Source of the DNA: Flammulina velutipes | Lineage: Eukaryota; Basidiomycota; Agaricomycetes; Agaricales; Physalacriaceae | DNA: 64,000 bases | Direction of reading: 5' to 3' | Assembly (NCBI GenBank): GCA_011800155.1 | Contig: CM022376.1 | Location: 1,984,001 to 2,048,000 of the forward strand | Shown: positions 1 to 12,082 of the stretch, piece after piece | Layout: the number at the start of each line of letters is the position of its first letter | Position numbering within the stretch: the first letter of the stretch is position 1 | Program-made: the position numbers and the translations under genes | Notes under the pieces: generated by a model | Told to the model about the DNA's origin: nothing | Database searches by the model: none | The model's input: only the letters and a program-made list of their open reading frames with translations

Positions 1-319
1 TGCAGATGCAGTAGCAGGCTACGTAGATTTCTCAGACGACGAGTAGTACTGGACAATGCTATGATGTCATACAACCTCTAATCTCTCTTGGTGCGAAGGT
101 GCCATGATGTCATCAGTCCACATTCATTTAAATTGTTATTATTATCGTTGAGGAATTATAATTGGTGCAAAAACGCAGTGTTCGAGGTCTTCTACCTACT
201 TTGGGACAAAGGCAATCAGCCGAACGTGATGGGAACTGAGCATGTCGTTTAGGTCAACCATAGTAAAACGTGTTGATCGGTTCATTTGATGGCATTCGCG
301 CGCGGGCCGGTCAAGCCGT
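1..319. other. intergenic, holds a 59-bp dispersed repeat
   Basis: No gene is supported here. Bases 261-319 repeat at 6264-6322 (described separately). The stretch ends at the first in-frame ATG of the fucosyltransferase-like pseudogene. Confidence 0.5.
261..319 (+). repeat. 59-bp dispersed direct repeat, copy 1
   Basis: This segment, running from 'tagtaaaacgtgttgatcg' to the GC-rich block 'gcgggccggtcaagccgt', reappears at 6264-6322 with about ten differences. Copy 1 ends one base before the first in-frame ATG of the fucosyltransferase-like remnant. It may be part of an old promoter or of a duplicated 5' region. Function unknown. Confidence 0.7.
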
Positions 320-1542
320 ATGGTCTTTACTTTGACTTTGAACGACTCATGGGAGTGGCTGGAGAAGTATGAAGAACGCCTACCGCAGCACGACCTTAGT
401 ATACCGCTTCCCGACGGACCTACTGCGCGGTACTTGCGATTTCAAAACCAAGCACAAAACTTGGGCTGGAATAACGTGCTCACGGAACTGTGAATCTTCT
501 TTGTTTTTACCTATACTGTCGATCTCAACTTCTTGACAGATTGATGAACGCTCATCTAGCCGACGAATCACGACGGGGTTTCGTATTCCCCTACTTTGAA
601 TGGGAGGCCAAACATTACCCTTGGAAGTTTCACCACGACGAATTGGCGGACAGACAATGGCCTCCTCATACGCCACTCAGCGCACTCTTGTCCGGGCCTG
701 TCGCAGGTGGATCTTGGGATTGGGACGACGACACACCGCGCTCCATCTCTAACGAATGGTTCGACGTTGTCTGCCCTCCTTCTGAACGACGATACGTTAA
801 CAGCTCAGACGTCAAACAAGGCATCGAGTGGGCAGAAGGGAACGTTATTTTCGACAAATGGGCCAAGACGTTGCGCGACATGCCAGACCGATGTGTCGAA
901 ATCCTACCTTCTCCCGAAGACAGATTCCCACAAACGTTCGACCTCTGGCTCTGGGAAAATTCCAGGCTACTCTCCATCTGGGACAGCTTCTCCAAATCGC
1001 CTGTCTCTCGACAAAAGTTGGCCACAGTACGTACGATCGCGTGCTCGCCATGCATATTCGGCGAGGCGACTACGGGGGTGCATGCAAGCACTTTGCGACG
1101 TGGAGCTCGACTTTCTATGGCTGGAATCAGCTTGATTTTCTTCCTGATGCTTTTACGCCTCCGCCAGGCAGCTCATGGGGCGAGAATACCCCGGATAACA
1201 AGTACAAGGGTGTAACGGACGTCATGTATCTCTTGACGAATGAGAAGGGGGAATGGCTAGATCAGCTTCTAGTGACGTTGAAGATGGACGGGTGGTCGAC
1301 GATTAGGACGAGTAGGGATTTGCTGTTGGAGACGATAGAGCAGAAAGAGGTCGCTATGGCTATTGATATGGAGATTGCAAGGCGAGCGGCCGTGTTTGTC
1401 GGTAATGGGGTATGTTGCTTCCTTTCTCTCTCTGAACTCCGAGTCCGCTCACAATGCTCTTCAGTGGTCATCTTTCACCAGTAGCATCGTGCATTGGCGG
1501 CTAGTGGACGGTAAGGATCCATCGAGTATACGGTTTTATTGA
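320..1542 (+). pseudogene. GDP-fucose O-fucosyltransferase-like pseudogene
   Basis: The reading matches the fungal family of GDP-fucose-dependent protein O-fucosyltransferase-like proteins, Golgi glycosyltransferases. Visible parts are an N-terminal block (SWEWLEKYEERLPQHDL), the donor-binding HIRRGD motif at 1054-1071 and the C-terminal VGNG/WSSFTSSIVH block. Likely introns are 490-539 (50 bp) and 1410-1464 (55 bp), both GT-AG and phase-consistent; the stop is at 1540-1542. The frame changes near 1025-1040: about 30 residues normally lying between the SKSP block and the HIRRGD block are missing and the frame shifts. A second in-frame loss of family sequence seems to follow the ENTPDN segment near 1200. 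The usual N-terminal membrane anchor is absent. I infer a decayed gene; a sequencing error could explain the frame break but not both losses. Confidence 0.75.
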
Positions 1543-1932
1543 AGATTAGGTACTATTCTATGAGGGTGTTCACGCTATCGAGAAGGCGAGGTACTACTGA
1601 ACTGAACCAGCTTTGGAACTCGTTTAATAACATATTATCTGCCAAAGCTTTGCCATCTTGCAACCGTGGCGCAGACAATCAAGGAATTGAAGTCATTTGG
1701 CTACATACTGCTTACACCAACAACATCAGCGAGCTAGAACTTCCAAGCGTAACTAGACCAAATGGATAATTCAAGGAAAAAGAATATTGGGACAGACGGA
1801 CAAGGAATGTAGTGGTTGCCTCGGCGCATTATTGGGAAAGGGAAAAGGCGGGGAGTAGAACCATCTGAATGGAGGGTATAGAGAGCTCGACAAGACAAAC
1901 AGAGAGATAGGCGTAGCAAACAAGGATGGTCA
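1543..1932. other. intergenic, nothing recognised
   Basis: Lies between the ends of two convergent genes. I see no RNA gene, repeat or convincing reading frame. Confidence 0.4.
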
Positions 1933-2449
1933 TCACCAGTTCAAGCGAAAACGATGAGTTCGATGGGAGGCGCCGGTGGCGGATGATGATGGCAATCTTC
2001 TCGTGGCGGTCGTCGAGGTGCCCTCACCCACAATTTGATGGGGCTTGGGACGTCTTTGGCTCTGAAGCCCATCGATGTAGTGCCCCACTTTGTTAGATAA
2101 CTCCTGTATAGTCCACAGATGGTCAGGATCCTTCCCGTGGACGAGGTGCGGTCGAAGGGATATCCGGATTTGACTCTTGCCGTCTGGAGCTGCAAGTTTG
2201 GCATCCTCTAGGCCTTCATACGTTTCACCGCCAAATGACAGTTGGATCGTTCTGGTGGGTCTAATAGGAATACCGTCACTAGATGTTCGATGTTATATAG
2301 ACATAGAGGCTTCACCTGCCGAGCTTCTTTGCAATTTCCGATACCAAGTCGTCGGGAGGGTGAGGGGTAATCTCACGAGACACATAGTCAACGACTGAGG
2401 TTACGAATTCTTCGTCGAAGCGCTGTGGTTCCCTAGGGAGCTTGAACAT
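1933..2449 (-). CDS. hypothetical protein, two exons
   Basis: Two minus-strand reading frames join cleanly through a 37-bp GT-AG intron (2279-2315), giving about 159 residues. Exon 1 starts MFKLPREPQRFDEEF and holds an acidic amphipathic stretch (VVDYVSREI...DDLVSEIAKKLG). Exon 2 carries a segment with TIQLSFGGETYEGLEDAKL and a basic, Ser/Pro-rich tail ending RFRLNW. No family was recognised. The ATG sits directly after a pyrimidine-rich 'ttttccag', so an upstream exon may exist and this ATG may be internal. The intron is short even for this genome. No signal peptide or membrane segment is evident. Support is the uninterrupted frame on both sides of the splice and the matching phase. Confidence 0.45.
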
Positions 2450-3038
2450 TCTGGAAAACATGCATTGTGTAAAGCAACGTTACGCGCATTATAAGCTATC
2501 CATTAGACAAAAGCCCTTCACTATAGATCAGTTGGCTGTGGTGGTATCTGTGGAACTACATAATAAGAACATTGCACAACCTCTTAACAACAGGTTGATG
2601 TACTCGAAGGACTTTGTGTACGAGACACAATAAGGAAGAGGATTCACATGTAGGTATTATCTATGGTTGCTATAGAGTTAAAAAATAAAATATGACTGGA
2701 CGACGCAGTGACAATGCCGCAGTGTCCAGAGTCCAGAAGAAGAAATATGCGCACTAACACGTGACCGTTCAATCAACGTCTATATAAGTGAGTTCCAACG
2801 AACGTTTTTGAGCAAGGATCTCCAGGCTAATCGTTAACTTAGAATGGACCTTCAGTGGTACACTTTGACTACATTGGTACATGATTCGGCTTGTATGTCA
2901 AAGTCCCTGTGGTTCAACCCAGGTCCTCCCATTCAACCACTCGTCATCGGAGAGAGTCAAGTCGGCTCGGAGAGCTAGAAGTGCAATCAGTATACAACAG
3001 GTTCCTACAGATTTTGGAGACGAACATAGGTATAAGTT
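2450..3038. other. intergenic, nothing recognised
   Basis: AT-rich in its first half (2600-2700). A TATA-like 'tctatataag' lies at 2780-2789. No gene is supported. Confidence 0.4.
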
Positions 3039-5938
3039 TCACGAAACGGTGCCGGTAGCTTGCTCTGCTCTGACAGAAAGGTCCATAGTATGTTTTAGTA
3101 GAGCCTTGAGATCATTGTAGGTTCCATACGAAAGGACTATGCGATGGTCGAGGGGATCTTGTCCTCGAAGGCTGTGGGCATGATGCTCATACGCCGCATG
3201 GCCATCTTGGGACTCTAGGAAGGCAGAAAGATCTTTTCCGCACATAGTCCATCTGGCATTGCCCACAATCTTTGCCAGATTCCGTAAACTTTGCCTTCGA
3301 ACTGTGTCGGCAAGAAGGACCAGTTCCGATATTCGCAAGAGGTTGGAAGGTGTCAAATAACCTAATGTCTCCTCGTACTCCGAAGGGCTTGAATACTTGA
3401 GGACCTCCAGGCCATTCACATATGCGCAAGCAAGAAATGGATATGTGAGATCATAAAAATATTCCCGACGTTCGAGGGGAATCTTTGTTTCGGGCCAAGA
3501 TGAAAGCACCTCCAGGATTTCCTCAAGCCACTCCCTCCTACGCAATAGGCCGTAGACGTCGGTGATCAAGGGAGATGCTCTTAATGTTAGAATTTTCAGA
3601 ATATCAATGATGAGAGGGGAAGGAAGCCTGGGGGACGGGCTGAACGCAATTCGCAAAATCTTCTGGAGGATAGACGGAGTGAGGAATGGACCCATGCATC
3701 GCTGGAGCTCTGGATCAAGGTGGAAGGTCTGGAGAAGAAATAGGCAAGCATCCATCTTTTGACCAAGTGTTAACAAACTTGATCCGACGAAATCATGCGC
3801 ACAGACAACGTCAAGTAAAGCATGGAACATGGGCATGGCAATGGATGAGTGTTGATTGAGTGTGTCGCAGTTGGATAGAATGCCGGCATATGATTCAATA
3901 CGCTTCGATAGCTCCGCGGTCCAGGTAGGAGCTGCCCGAACAGAAGGCGATGTCATGAGACTAAGATGAAGAGCGAGGTCTGACGGGATATCAAAGCGCT
4001 GCATAGAGGAATGCTGATATTCTTCTAGGACAAGCTCCGTCAAGGAAGGAAACATGAATCTTTCGATTGCATACAGGAACGTGAATGCCTCGCTACTATT
4101 CAGATTCTGCGTGTCGAGGATGGTCAGAGCGTACTCTTTCAGTCCGGATCGGATGGTGAGGGTGACGAGTTCTTGGCGAGATTCATCACAGTTGCTGCGA
4201 GAGCATCTGTGAGCGGAAAGCAAGTAAGGAACCAGAGCCTGCCAGACATGAGAATCGGCCACGTTGACATCCAGCCAAGCCGCGCCTTCATTCAGGGCAT
4301 TGGCCAAGACCAAGGCCCACGAGAGGATATCCATCTTGACAGTAGATTTCACGATTTGAATACGAAGGAATTGAGCGGCTTGGGGAGCACGGTCTTTATG
4401 AGCCAGGAGGGAAAGACAACGTTCATCAGGATTTCCACCAAATGGAAAGGGAAGTTCGTAGCCTTCGAACCTCGAGAGCGCTCGAAAGAGACGTTCGTAG
4501 GTTGGCCTCTCTGCAGCCCGCTCTTCAATGGATGTCATGGTGTCACTGAGGATCGCCATAATCGACGGAATGTGAGGATGGATGGCACTAGTATCTTGCA
4601 GAGGAAGATTGCCAACTGCCTGCATGATAACGCGCTGCACGGATGGGTTGGACGAGGCGTTATAAAGCCACGAGAGGCATTGGACGTCAATGTTGCTGGC
4701 GTCAGAATTGACTCGTTCTTTCTCCAGAGTTTTGAGGGATGCAGGCTCTTTCGCAGGGATCGTACGTTCTCGTTGACGTCTGAAGTCTTCATACGTGACC
4801 GGATCCTGAGGAACATCGGGAGAGGTAAACCATGATTTCAATTGACCCAATCGACACCTCAAGAAGCGGGCAAATGAGTGAGAGTGTAGAGTCAACGGGG
4901 TATTGTATGGGCATCCAGCCTTGAAGAGCGGAAGGAGGTTTGTGGTGATGTAGACACCAAAGGCGGCGGCGGCGATAAAACCAATGACACCAGCTATGGC
5001 CGTATTGAGTGAACATAGGAAGATCGTGAGTCCAGCAAAGAAGACGCCGAGGGAGACATGCATGAGGACGGGGAGGAGACCGATGATGACGGGAACCTGC
5101 CATTGTTGCAGGCTCATGTACCTGAACTGGCGGATGCGACTACGGTCGCGGGGCGTGCCAGAGGGAACAGACATGTACTGATGTATCCACTGCTTCGTCA
5201 AAACAGCAATAAGCGCTGTCGTCAGACTCAGCGCGAGGCTCGTGAACCAAAGGCCGTTGACCCAAAGCGCGGATAGGCTGGGCTTGAATGAGGCGGCCGT
5301 GTTGGTGGAGCGCGGGATGCTTAGAACGCCTTCGGTTCCGTTGAGAATCGCGGCACGAATGAGTTCGGAGACCTCGTTCATCTTAGACGCGTTAATCTCC
5401 TGGAAGTCGGGTTGAAGGTTTTGGCACGTTTGGGAGACGAAAGTGGTAACGACGGCAGAAAACAATCCAGCCTATACACGCTCATTGATAAAATACCCAA
5501 ACAGTGCTGTAAAACTCACGAAAACAAGAAGCACATCCAGTGCGTCTCTCCAGTTTTCAACCATCTCGGTGTCGAATTTGCCGCATTCGTCTAGGAAAAC
5601 CTTCCAGATCCTAGCCATGGGACCCATCTCTTGGTATTCCTCGTCCTCTGGATACTTCTGTTCGTAGTCGAAGGGGTCATTCGCTGCGTGGCGCAATTCA
5701 GTCGCCGATGGAAACTAGACTAGATAAATTGCTCACCCCTTTGAGAATGTCCTTCAGCGGTTCGGATACCCATAAGCGTATGCTTAGTCGTTCTAGGGGC
5801 GGAATGAAAAGTCGGCATGGGGAAAGCGGGGGTATCGACATTCGACGTGTCAACATGATGGCCAGAGTAATTGCAGGCACTGGGGATGTCAGTGTTGTAA
5901 AGCGTAGAGCCGCTGGAAGGAGGAGGGGAATCTGCCAT
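3039..5938 (-). CDS. DUF6535 domain membrane protein (gene 1)
   Basis: Three exons: 5737-5938, 5520-5683 and 3039-5471. The introns (5684-5736 and 5472-5519) keep frame, giving about 932 residues. The N-terminal 68 residues are low-complexity Ser/Pro-rich. Then comes the DUF6535 signature: NDPFDYEQKY, MARIWKVFLDECG, NWRDALDVLLVF, WVNGLWFTSLALSLTTALI, TKQWIHQYMSVPSGTPRDR and FRYMSLQQWQVPVI. Four to five hydrophobic helices lie around residues 115-370. The remaining 550 residues are a helical, Leu-rich soluble region (CLSWLYN, SVQRVIMQAVGNLPL). Molecular function is unknown; the family is expanded in Agaricomycetes. Unlike genes 2-4 it ends without the conserved QIE segment and last small exon, so its C-terminus is divergent or truncated. 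Three relatives and one pseudogene occur in this window. Confidence 0.9.
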
Positions 5939-7611
5939 GGTCGTGGCGCAAAATCAAGCGGAACAGCTAAGGGAATGTGGGGACTATCTATCACACAGGA
6001 TCCGCGTCTGGTGATTTATCTAGTTCCAGCGCAAGAAGCGCCATCCTTTCTTCCTCGAGGGGAATAAGACCGTCCTTCATTGCCTTGTCAAGGCAACCTA
6101 GCGCTCAAGTGCCAGATTCCGTATGTGGGACAAGGGCATCTTCGAGCTTGGGAGTCCAGATAATACGGCTGATGAAGGTAGAAATGTAGACGGTAATCAG
6201 ATTTTATTGGAACAAGGACGTATATTGAAGGACGAGTCGGATGAACTTGTTGGTGGTGGTACGTAGTGAAACGTGTTGATCGACTTTATTGATGGTATAC
6301 GTGCGCGGGCCGGTCAAACCGTGTGCTGCATTCTGACCGCGACTTTCGTCATCCAAGCTTTAAACCTCCAGTATGGTATGTCTCTCTTTCTTATTAGACA
6401 GCCTGTGTTAAGTATACCTTCTCCAGCCGAATCTCACTACATCCTATGATTCTTCCGTCCGTTCCAGCCAAACGCGCGGTTTGGTGGAAGCTGAAGCTCT
6501 GTGTTGGCAGTGTTGCTGCTCCCAATGCGAAGCAAGGGTCTTTCAAATCGAGCGAAGTCCCTCTGAATACCTCCTGCTATGGATCTCTCAGGAATTCAGC
6601 CCGACAAGAGCTGGAAAATAATTCTGGCCCACTCTGTCTCCGAGCCACCCGCCATCTTATTCTCGTTCTGTGTCTGCCCCTCCGTTACCTGTAACTACGC
6701 CCATCCAGAGTCAGATAACTTCGTGCAAGTTTTTGGAGGAGGTATCGAGAAGATGAGTACCACATTGAAGGTTTGTGTTTAATATATACGCAGCCGCATC
6801 AACTTCTGATTTACTGTCTAGCTGACTGCCCGGCAAAGAAAAGAACTACACACAGCGAACTTTTGACGCAACTTCCGGTGTTGTTGCAAGACTACAGCCC
6901 GGCGCCCTCTTCGACATGTACAGGAGTTATCTCTGAGTGGAATCGCGGATATCGACACGGAAGACCTTACGCGCCATTGGCCCTGGGCGTTACGTCTTCC
7001 GTTGACTTTTGCTCTCAGACCACTCGCCAGATTCAATGAATCAGACGATGCTCTTGCTCAAACTTGTACTTACGAAAGCAGCTTCAAGTGAGCTTAGTGG
7101 ATGAGCGGGCCGGTAATCCCCGGCAGTTTTTCAGCGCTTGCGCAATGGGCAGGGCCATCTTCACTGATTCTCCATCCAGCTCAGCTTCTTTGTCTCATGA
7201 TACAGTGAACTGCCTGACGTCAGGAGGGAAGGAGGGTATACTGTCTTTGGTGAGTACATGACGAGCTTGGAGATTCAAAATCTGACACCCGATAGGTAGA
7301 TACGTAGTTCCAATTGTGAATGTCCAAATGCATCCTGTGTTTGATGCGAAAAACATTGGAGATCGCTCGTCTATTCAAGTGGTTGCACTGTATCGAACAT
7401 CCCAACATTTCTATTGTGCCATCAGAGGCTGGATCTACGGCGAACTCCATACCATCTGCACACCTAATTGTTGGCCTCATTGCCTTTTATCCCCACTGCG
7501 AGTCCATATAATCCGTCACCGCGCGAGGTACCGGTGCGGAAGAATCCCCCAATCTCCTGATCCCTAACTTTTCTACCTCAAGCTGTGCTGACTAGCGGTT
7601 GGCCACATACC
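5939..7611. other. intergenic; 59-bp repeat and duplicated 5' flank of DUF6535 gene 2
   Basis: Holds the second copy of the 59-bp repeat (6264-6322). From about 7075 to 7611 the sequence resembles, inverted, 56886-57410 upstream of DUF6535 gene 3; for example 'gagcgggccggtaatccccgg' has a counterpart near 57380. No gene is supported in 6323-7060, although short open frames exist on both strands. Confidence 0.5.
6264..6322 (+). repeat. 59-bp dispersed direct repeat, copy 2
   Basis: Second copy of the segment at 261-319, in the same orientation. The best conserved parts are 'aaacgtgttgatcg' and 'gcgcgggccggtcaa'. No fucosyltransferase-like coding sequence was identified just downstream. Confidence 0.65.
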
Positions 7612-10600
7612 ATGGCAGACATTCCGCCTACTCTTTCTCCTACTTCAACGCTTTTTCCTCCACCTTCTCCCGGTGCTACGAACATGTCTCCTGCTGATGA
7701 GAAAGCGGAAGTTTCGCAGTATTCCCAGTCGGACGACGATACCCAATCAACCACAGTTGAGGATACCCATTCGACGACGCGTCCTCAGAATACCAAACCG
7801 AAACGCAGAAAGATGTTTGGGATCAAACGTGCTTCCGTCAAAACGCAGAGAGGTCAGTATGTGACTCGAATGACATACATTATACTGATTTGCGCCACAC
7901 AGGAAATGACCCATTCGATTATGAACAGAAATACGCAGAAGACGAAACTTTCAAAGAAATGGGACCAATGGCGCGCGTCTGGAAGGTCTTTCTCGACGAA
8001 TGTGGCAGGCTCGACGCCGAGATGGTCGAAGACTGGAGAGACGCGTTGGATGTTCTCCTAGTATTTGTCAGTACTCTGCCTATCATTTTGCACCGCATTA
8101 CTAACGCTACCTCTAACTAGGCTGGATTATTTTCTGCCGTCGTATCTGCTTTCGTCATTCAAACCTGCCAGGACCTCAAGCCCAACTTTATGGAGATTAA
8201 CACTCATCTGATGTTCGAGTCCATCGCCATTGAACGTGCCAAAGCCAATGGCACATCCATAGCCGATGTTCCTACTTCCCAGCTCACACCTTTCACACCC
8301 TTCCAGGCCTCGAGGGCAGATCTGTGGATCAACGGCCTGTGGTTCACGAGTTTAGCGCTCAGTCTCACCACAGCCTTGATGGCTGTTCTCACCAAGCAAT
8401 GGATCCACCAATACCTCTCCGTCCCCTCTGGTACCCCCCAGGATCGCTGCCGTATCCGCCAGTTCAGATACATGAGCTTGGAGAACTGGCATGTCCCCGT
8501 CATCATCGGTCTTCTTCCGGTGCTCATGCACGTCGCCCTTGGTGTTTTCCTCGGAGGGCTGGTTCTCTACTTGTGCTCCTTTAGCAAACCCATGGCTGGT
8601 GTCATTGGCAGTATCGCTTCTGGCGCGTTCCTGGTTTACACCGCTACCAACCTCCTTCCCATCTTCAAATCTGACTGTCCGTACAAAACGCCTCTTACGC
8701 TTCACTGTTACGACTTCTCCCTCCTCGCGTGGCCGAAGATCAAGGCCTTCCTTCGTTTTACCTGGAGGGTAGAATCACCCAATGAATACAAGTCGTTAAA
8801 GGTTGCAGAGCGGGAGAAGGTGAAGAACAACGGCGGAAATATGGACGTTCACTGCCTCTCCTGGCTCTACAACATGTCGTCCAACTCCTCCGTGCAGCGT
8901 GTTATTCTGCAAGCACTCAGCAATATTCCACTTGCAGAGGTCAAGGCAATGGACAATGCCCTCCCCTCACTCTCTACCATCATTCGGTCGATACTTTCAG
9001 ATTATATTACACCAGATCGACGATCAGCTTGGGAGAGGCTCTTTCGGGCTCTCAATCGATTCGATGACTGGCACGAGCTTTCGCCGGATATCGGTCCAGA
9101 TAGTCCCGTCCCAAACTCGCTATCACTACTGTTCCATCGCGGGCTCACGGATGATGCCATCCAGTTCCTGCGCCAGCAGATTATCGAACCTACGGTCGAA
9201 CTCGATGCCCTTTCATGGGCCAGGATCCTCCGCAACGTTCTGTGGGAAGGGGTCCATTGGCTTGACGTGAACGACAACAATTCCAAGGTGTGGACCTCGT
9301 TCAGGGACTGGTTTCTCTATCACCACACCTGCAACAAAGGAGTCCATGAAAGCCGCACCGTCTGGACTGTTAAACTTCTCTGTCAAACACATTTACAGTG
9401 GAAGAAAGAGAATCTGTTCCTTCACATCGTGGAGCCGGCAAACAGATTGTATGAACCTCCGAAGTCAACGAGTGACGGGGTCAACCTTCAAGATTCCATT
9501 TTCAGGTTTTTCAGATCCTCTGTATGTCACTTCTTGACTTCCAACGTCCTGGAAGGTCTCGATATCCCAATCACCCTCCCTGGCGAGATTCGTCTTCATC
9601 TTGCTCTACTACGATCCCCAGCGACCCTCGAAACAAGTGCGCCTTACAATCCCGAAACTGGACAGAAGGCACCACTTGGTAAACTTATCGATATCCTGCG
9701 CGTATACGTTGATCTGGAAGTCGAGAGTTCTGGATGGCGAGGAGGGACACTTGCTTATCATCCCGAGGTAACTGGCGCAATATTCAAGGAACTCTGTACA
9801 ATTCTGAGTTCCGCATCGTTTGACGCCATCCGGCTTCGAGATCGACAGGATATGCTCCATCCTATCATTCGGACGTTGGTTCTCGATGGGAGACTTCGAG
9901 AAAAGCACGGCACTAAATGGTTGTCTGCCACAGTAATCGACAGGATCATCAACACCACCTTCGCTGATCCCGACACGTTTGTTGCACCCGTCGTGAACGA
10001 AATTCTGGACTATTATCTATTTTGTCGCTCGAGATTAGCTGAGGAAGTGTACAGGCATCTCCTTAGCGCAGACTGGGCTATGGTCGCAGACAGGGAATCC
10101 GCTGATGGTCTTCCTGAAGACCCGACAGAAGAAACTGACGAAGGGCAGCAGTATACCTATCCGTTCCTCATATCATCTTACATCGACGGCCTTCAGTTCT
10201 TGAAAGAAGATTGTCCGGCACTTTACGAGCAGTCCGTGGAATATGTCAGCCGACCTAGAAACTTACTAGCCATCAGCAAGATTCTCGTACTCGGAGACAT
10301 CGAGTCCCGCACCCGGATGTGGAAGCTGGCCTCACTGCTTCAGCGGGACAATTGGACAATGGTTTTGGACGACTTGGATTTGTACTTGGGGACTGAAGCT
10401 GCTTCAGCTCGCTACGAAGACCAAGTCGACTGGCTAGAAGGCGCACATCCGTTCCATCTACAAGTTCACATAAAGTGGACAGACTTTGAAGAGTTGGAGG
10501 TCTTTGTAGCGCAATTTCGGAACGCGATACGCCAGGAGAGTGTGCTATTCCCTCTCGTAACTCCGGTTTACAACATGCCGAAACAGATTGAGGTATGTTT

Positions 10601-10739
10601 ACCACGTGTTTGAGTACTAGTGAAGTTTTCTGACTAGGACATCCTTCCAGGACTTCAGGCCGATATTGGAGGCTCCGGAATAAATTGTGGCGGATATATC
10701 TTCTGTAGCAGTCTAACATCGTATTGGGATACTATATAG
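7612..10739 (+). CDS. DUF6535 domain membrane protein (gene 2)
   Basis: Four exons: 7612-7852, 7903-8066, 8121-10592 and 10638-10739. The introns are 50, 54 and 45 bp with matching phases, giving about 992 residues. Exon 1 encodes an 80-residue Ser/Thr/Pro-rich acidic head and a basic patch (KPKRRKMFGIK). Exons 2-3 carry the DUF6535 core: NDPFDYEQKY, MARVWKVFLDECG, DWRDALDVLLVF, WINGLWFTSLALSLTTALM, TKQWIHQYLSVPSGTPQDR and NWHVPVIIGLLPVLMHVALGVF. Hydrophobic helices are followed by a long helical C-terminal region. A short fourth exon supplies the tail after KQIE. It is closely similar along its length to gene 3 (minus strand, 53.8-56.9 kb), including intron positions and 5' flank, so the two arose by an inverted segmental duplication. 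Function unknown. Confidence 0.9.
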
Positions 10740-11145
10740 TCTTGGAATATATCTTCTCGGAAGCTCAGGCGATCATTTTACATGTACAAGGGCATTGACC
10801 TACACCCTTGTTATAAGTTTATCGATGTGTTTTTGTTGCTAAGGAGGTTTTTCACCACATGGGTGCTCTTGTACATATTGAATTGTGTATCCGTCCCGTG
10901 CAACGATGTGCTGCAAGACAGGTGCTGCCTTAGATACACCAGGATTGTTGCGCCACACTGTTACCATAGTGTGAGATTCTTATAAGTTGACGCATCATAT
11001 GCGAACAAGAGATTCTCAGAATACAATGTCGCGCACAGCATCTTTACACTTCACTAAAGCAGAAACAAGAGCAGCTCAGGCATAAAAGGATAGATAATGT
11101 TTCCATTATGGTATTAACTAAAGTTCTCCCTCTTTATACGTATCA
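10740..11145. other. intergenic, nothing recognised
   Basis: About 400 bp between two genes on the plus strand. Only short open frames are present, with no repeat or RNA gene seen. Confidence 0.4.
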
Positions 11146-11486
11146 ATGCCTAAGGAAACCGACAAAAAACCTAGAGGCTCCTCTCAGAGTACGGGGCTTA
11201 CAACTCAGAAGCCTGAGGCAGGTGGTAGTGGCGGGTGCGTTGCTTTCACGTATCAAATTATTGCCGCTGACTGTCATTTGTTAGAAAGAAACCACACAAC
11301 TCCAGGCGTGCTCGCAGGAAGGCAAATGTCACCCAATCGAGCAGTAGTACCTCATCACCGCCATTAGTGATGCCACACAAAGGGGTAGCTAATCCTAAGG
11401 GAAAGCCCAAGGAAATCATAACACAAAAAGAAGAAAAGAAATCAACTGCACATAATCCAGCGCCTCGGAGAACAGCGGGAACGTAG
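11146..11486 (+). CDS. small lysine-rich hypothetical protein
   Basis: Exons 11146-11234 and 11285-11486 join through a 50-bp intron (GTGCGT...TTAG, with a ctgac branch-like site), phase 2, giving 96 residues. The protein is strongly basic and of low complexity: MPKETDKKPRGSS at the start, KKPHNSRRARRKAN in the middle and repeated Lys-rich stretches before the end APRRTAGT. It could be a nucleic-acid-binding or disordered nuclear protein, but no family was recognised and composition alone is weak evidence. Evidence for a real gene is the clean splice joining two frames that are otherwise out of register. Confidence 0.5.
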
Positions 11487-12082
11487 CATTTCGCGTGATT
11501 AGACATCACAATTCGGCCACCCACCATTGGAAACTTTATAAAGGTAAGTGGGCATACTCATTTATGCCCCTTCCCGCGCTGGTGGTATAACAGTGTATAA
11601 CAGATGATGGCTCTCTGTACGAGCCTGACGTGATGACCGCCACACTGTGACATCAACTCAACGTGAGAAATTCTGCCACGTGATTATTCCGTACTACATA
11701 CCACACCATTGGCATACTTAATGCCCTGATAGTTCAACGCGCAACTCTGGATCCCGTAGAGTGCGGTTACTTATTATTATTGGGTCTGGATCCTGACATG
11801 TCGAAGATGAGTGCGTCGTTCTTGTTCCTTATTGAGGCTAGTCTAAGGTCGCTAGCAGTTACATCGGAACAAGCTTTCACGATTGTAAACTTGGACTATG
11901 TTTTCTGTTCCCATCTGCGGAGGTCGCCTACATCTACAAACTCATTCACTCAATCTGCAAGCTCGACTCAATTTCCTGCCGTTACCAGCGCCTTGCTTTG
12001 GATTCCGAGCGCTAAACAGAAATCGACCAAGATGTTACAGAAGGTAAATGTAACATACGACAAAACCGCATCGATCATACTT
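11487..12082. other. intergenic, nothing recognised
   Basis: Contains a 112-codon plus-strand open frame (11780-12118) that overlaps the CSTF2 3' exon on the other strand. It has no recognisable product, so I do not call it. Confidence 0.35.

Noticed and set aside
596..1135. 179-codon plus-strand frame
   Set aside because: Shadow frame of the fucosyltransferase-like remnant, which occupies the neighbouring frame.
4173..4835. 220-codon plus-strand frame
   Set aside because: It is antisense to the third exon of DUF6535 gene 1, whose coding sequence is clear; no motif in this frame.
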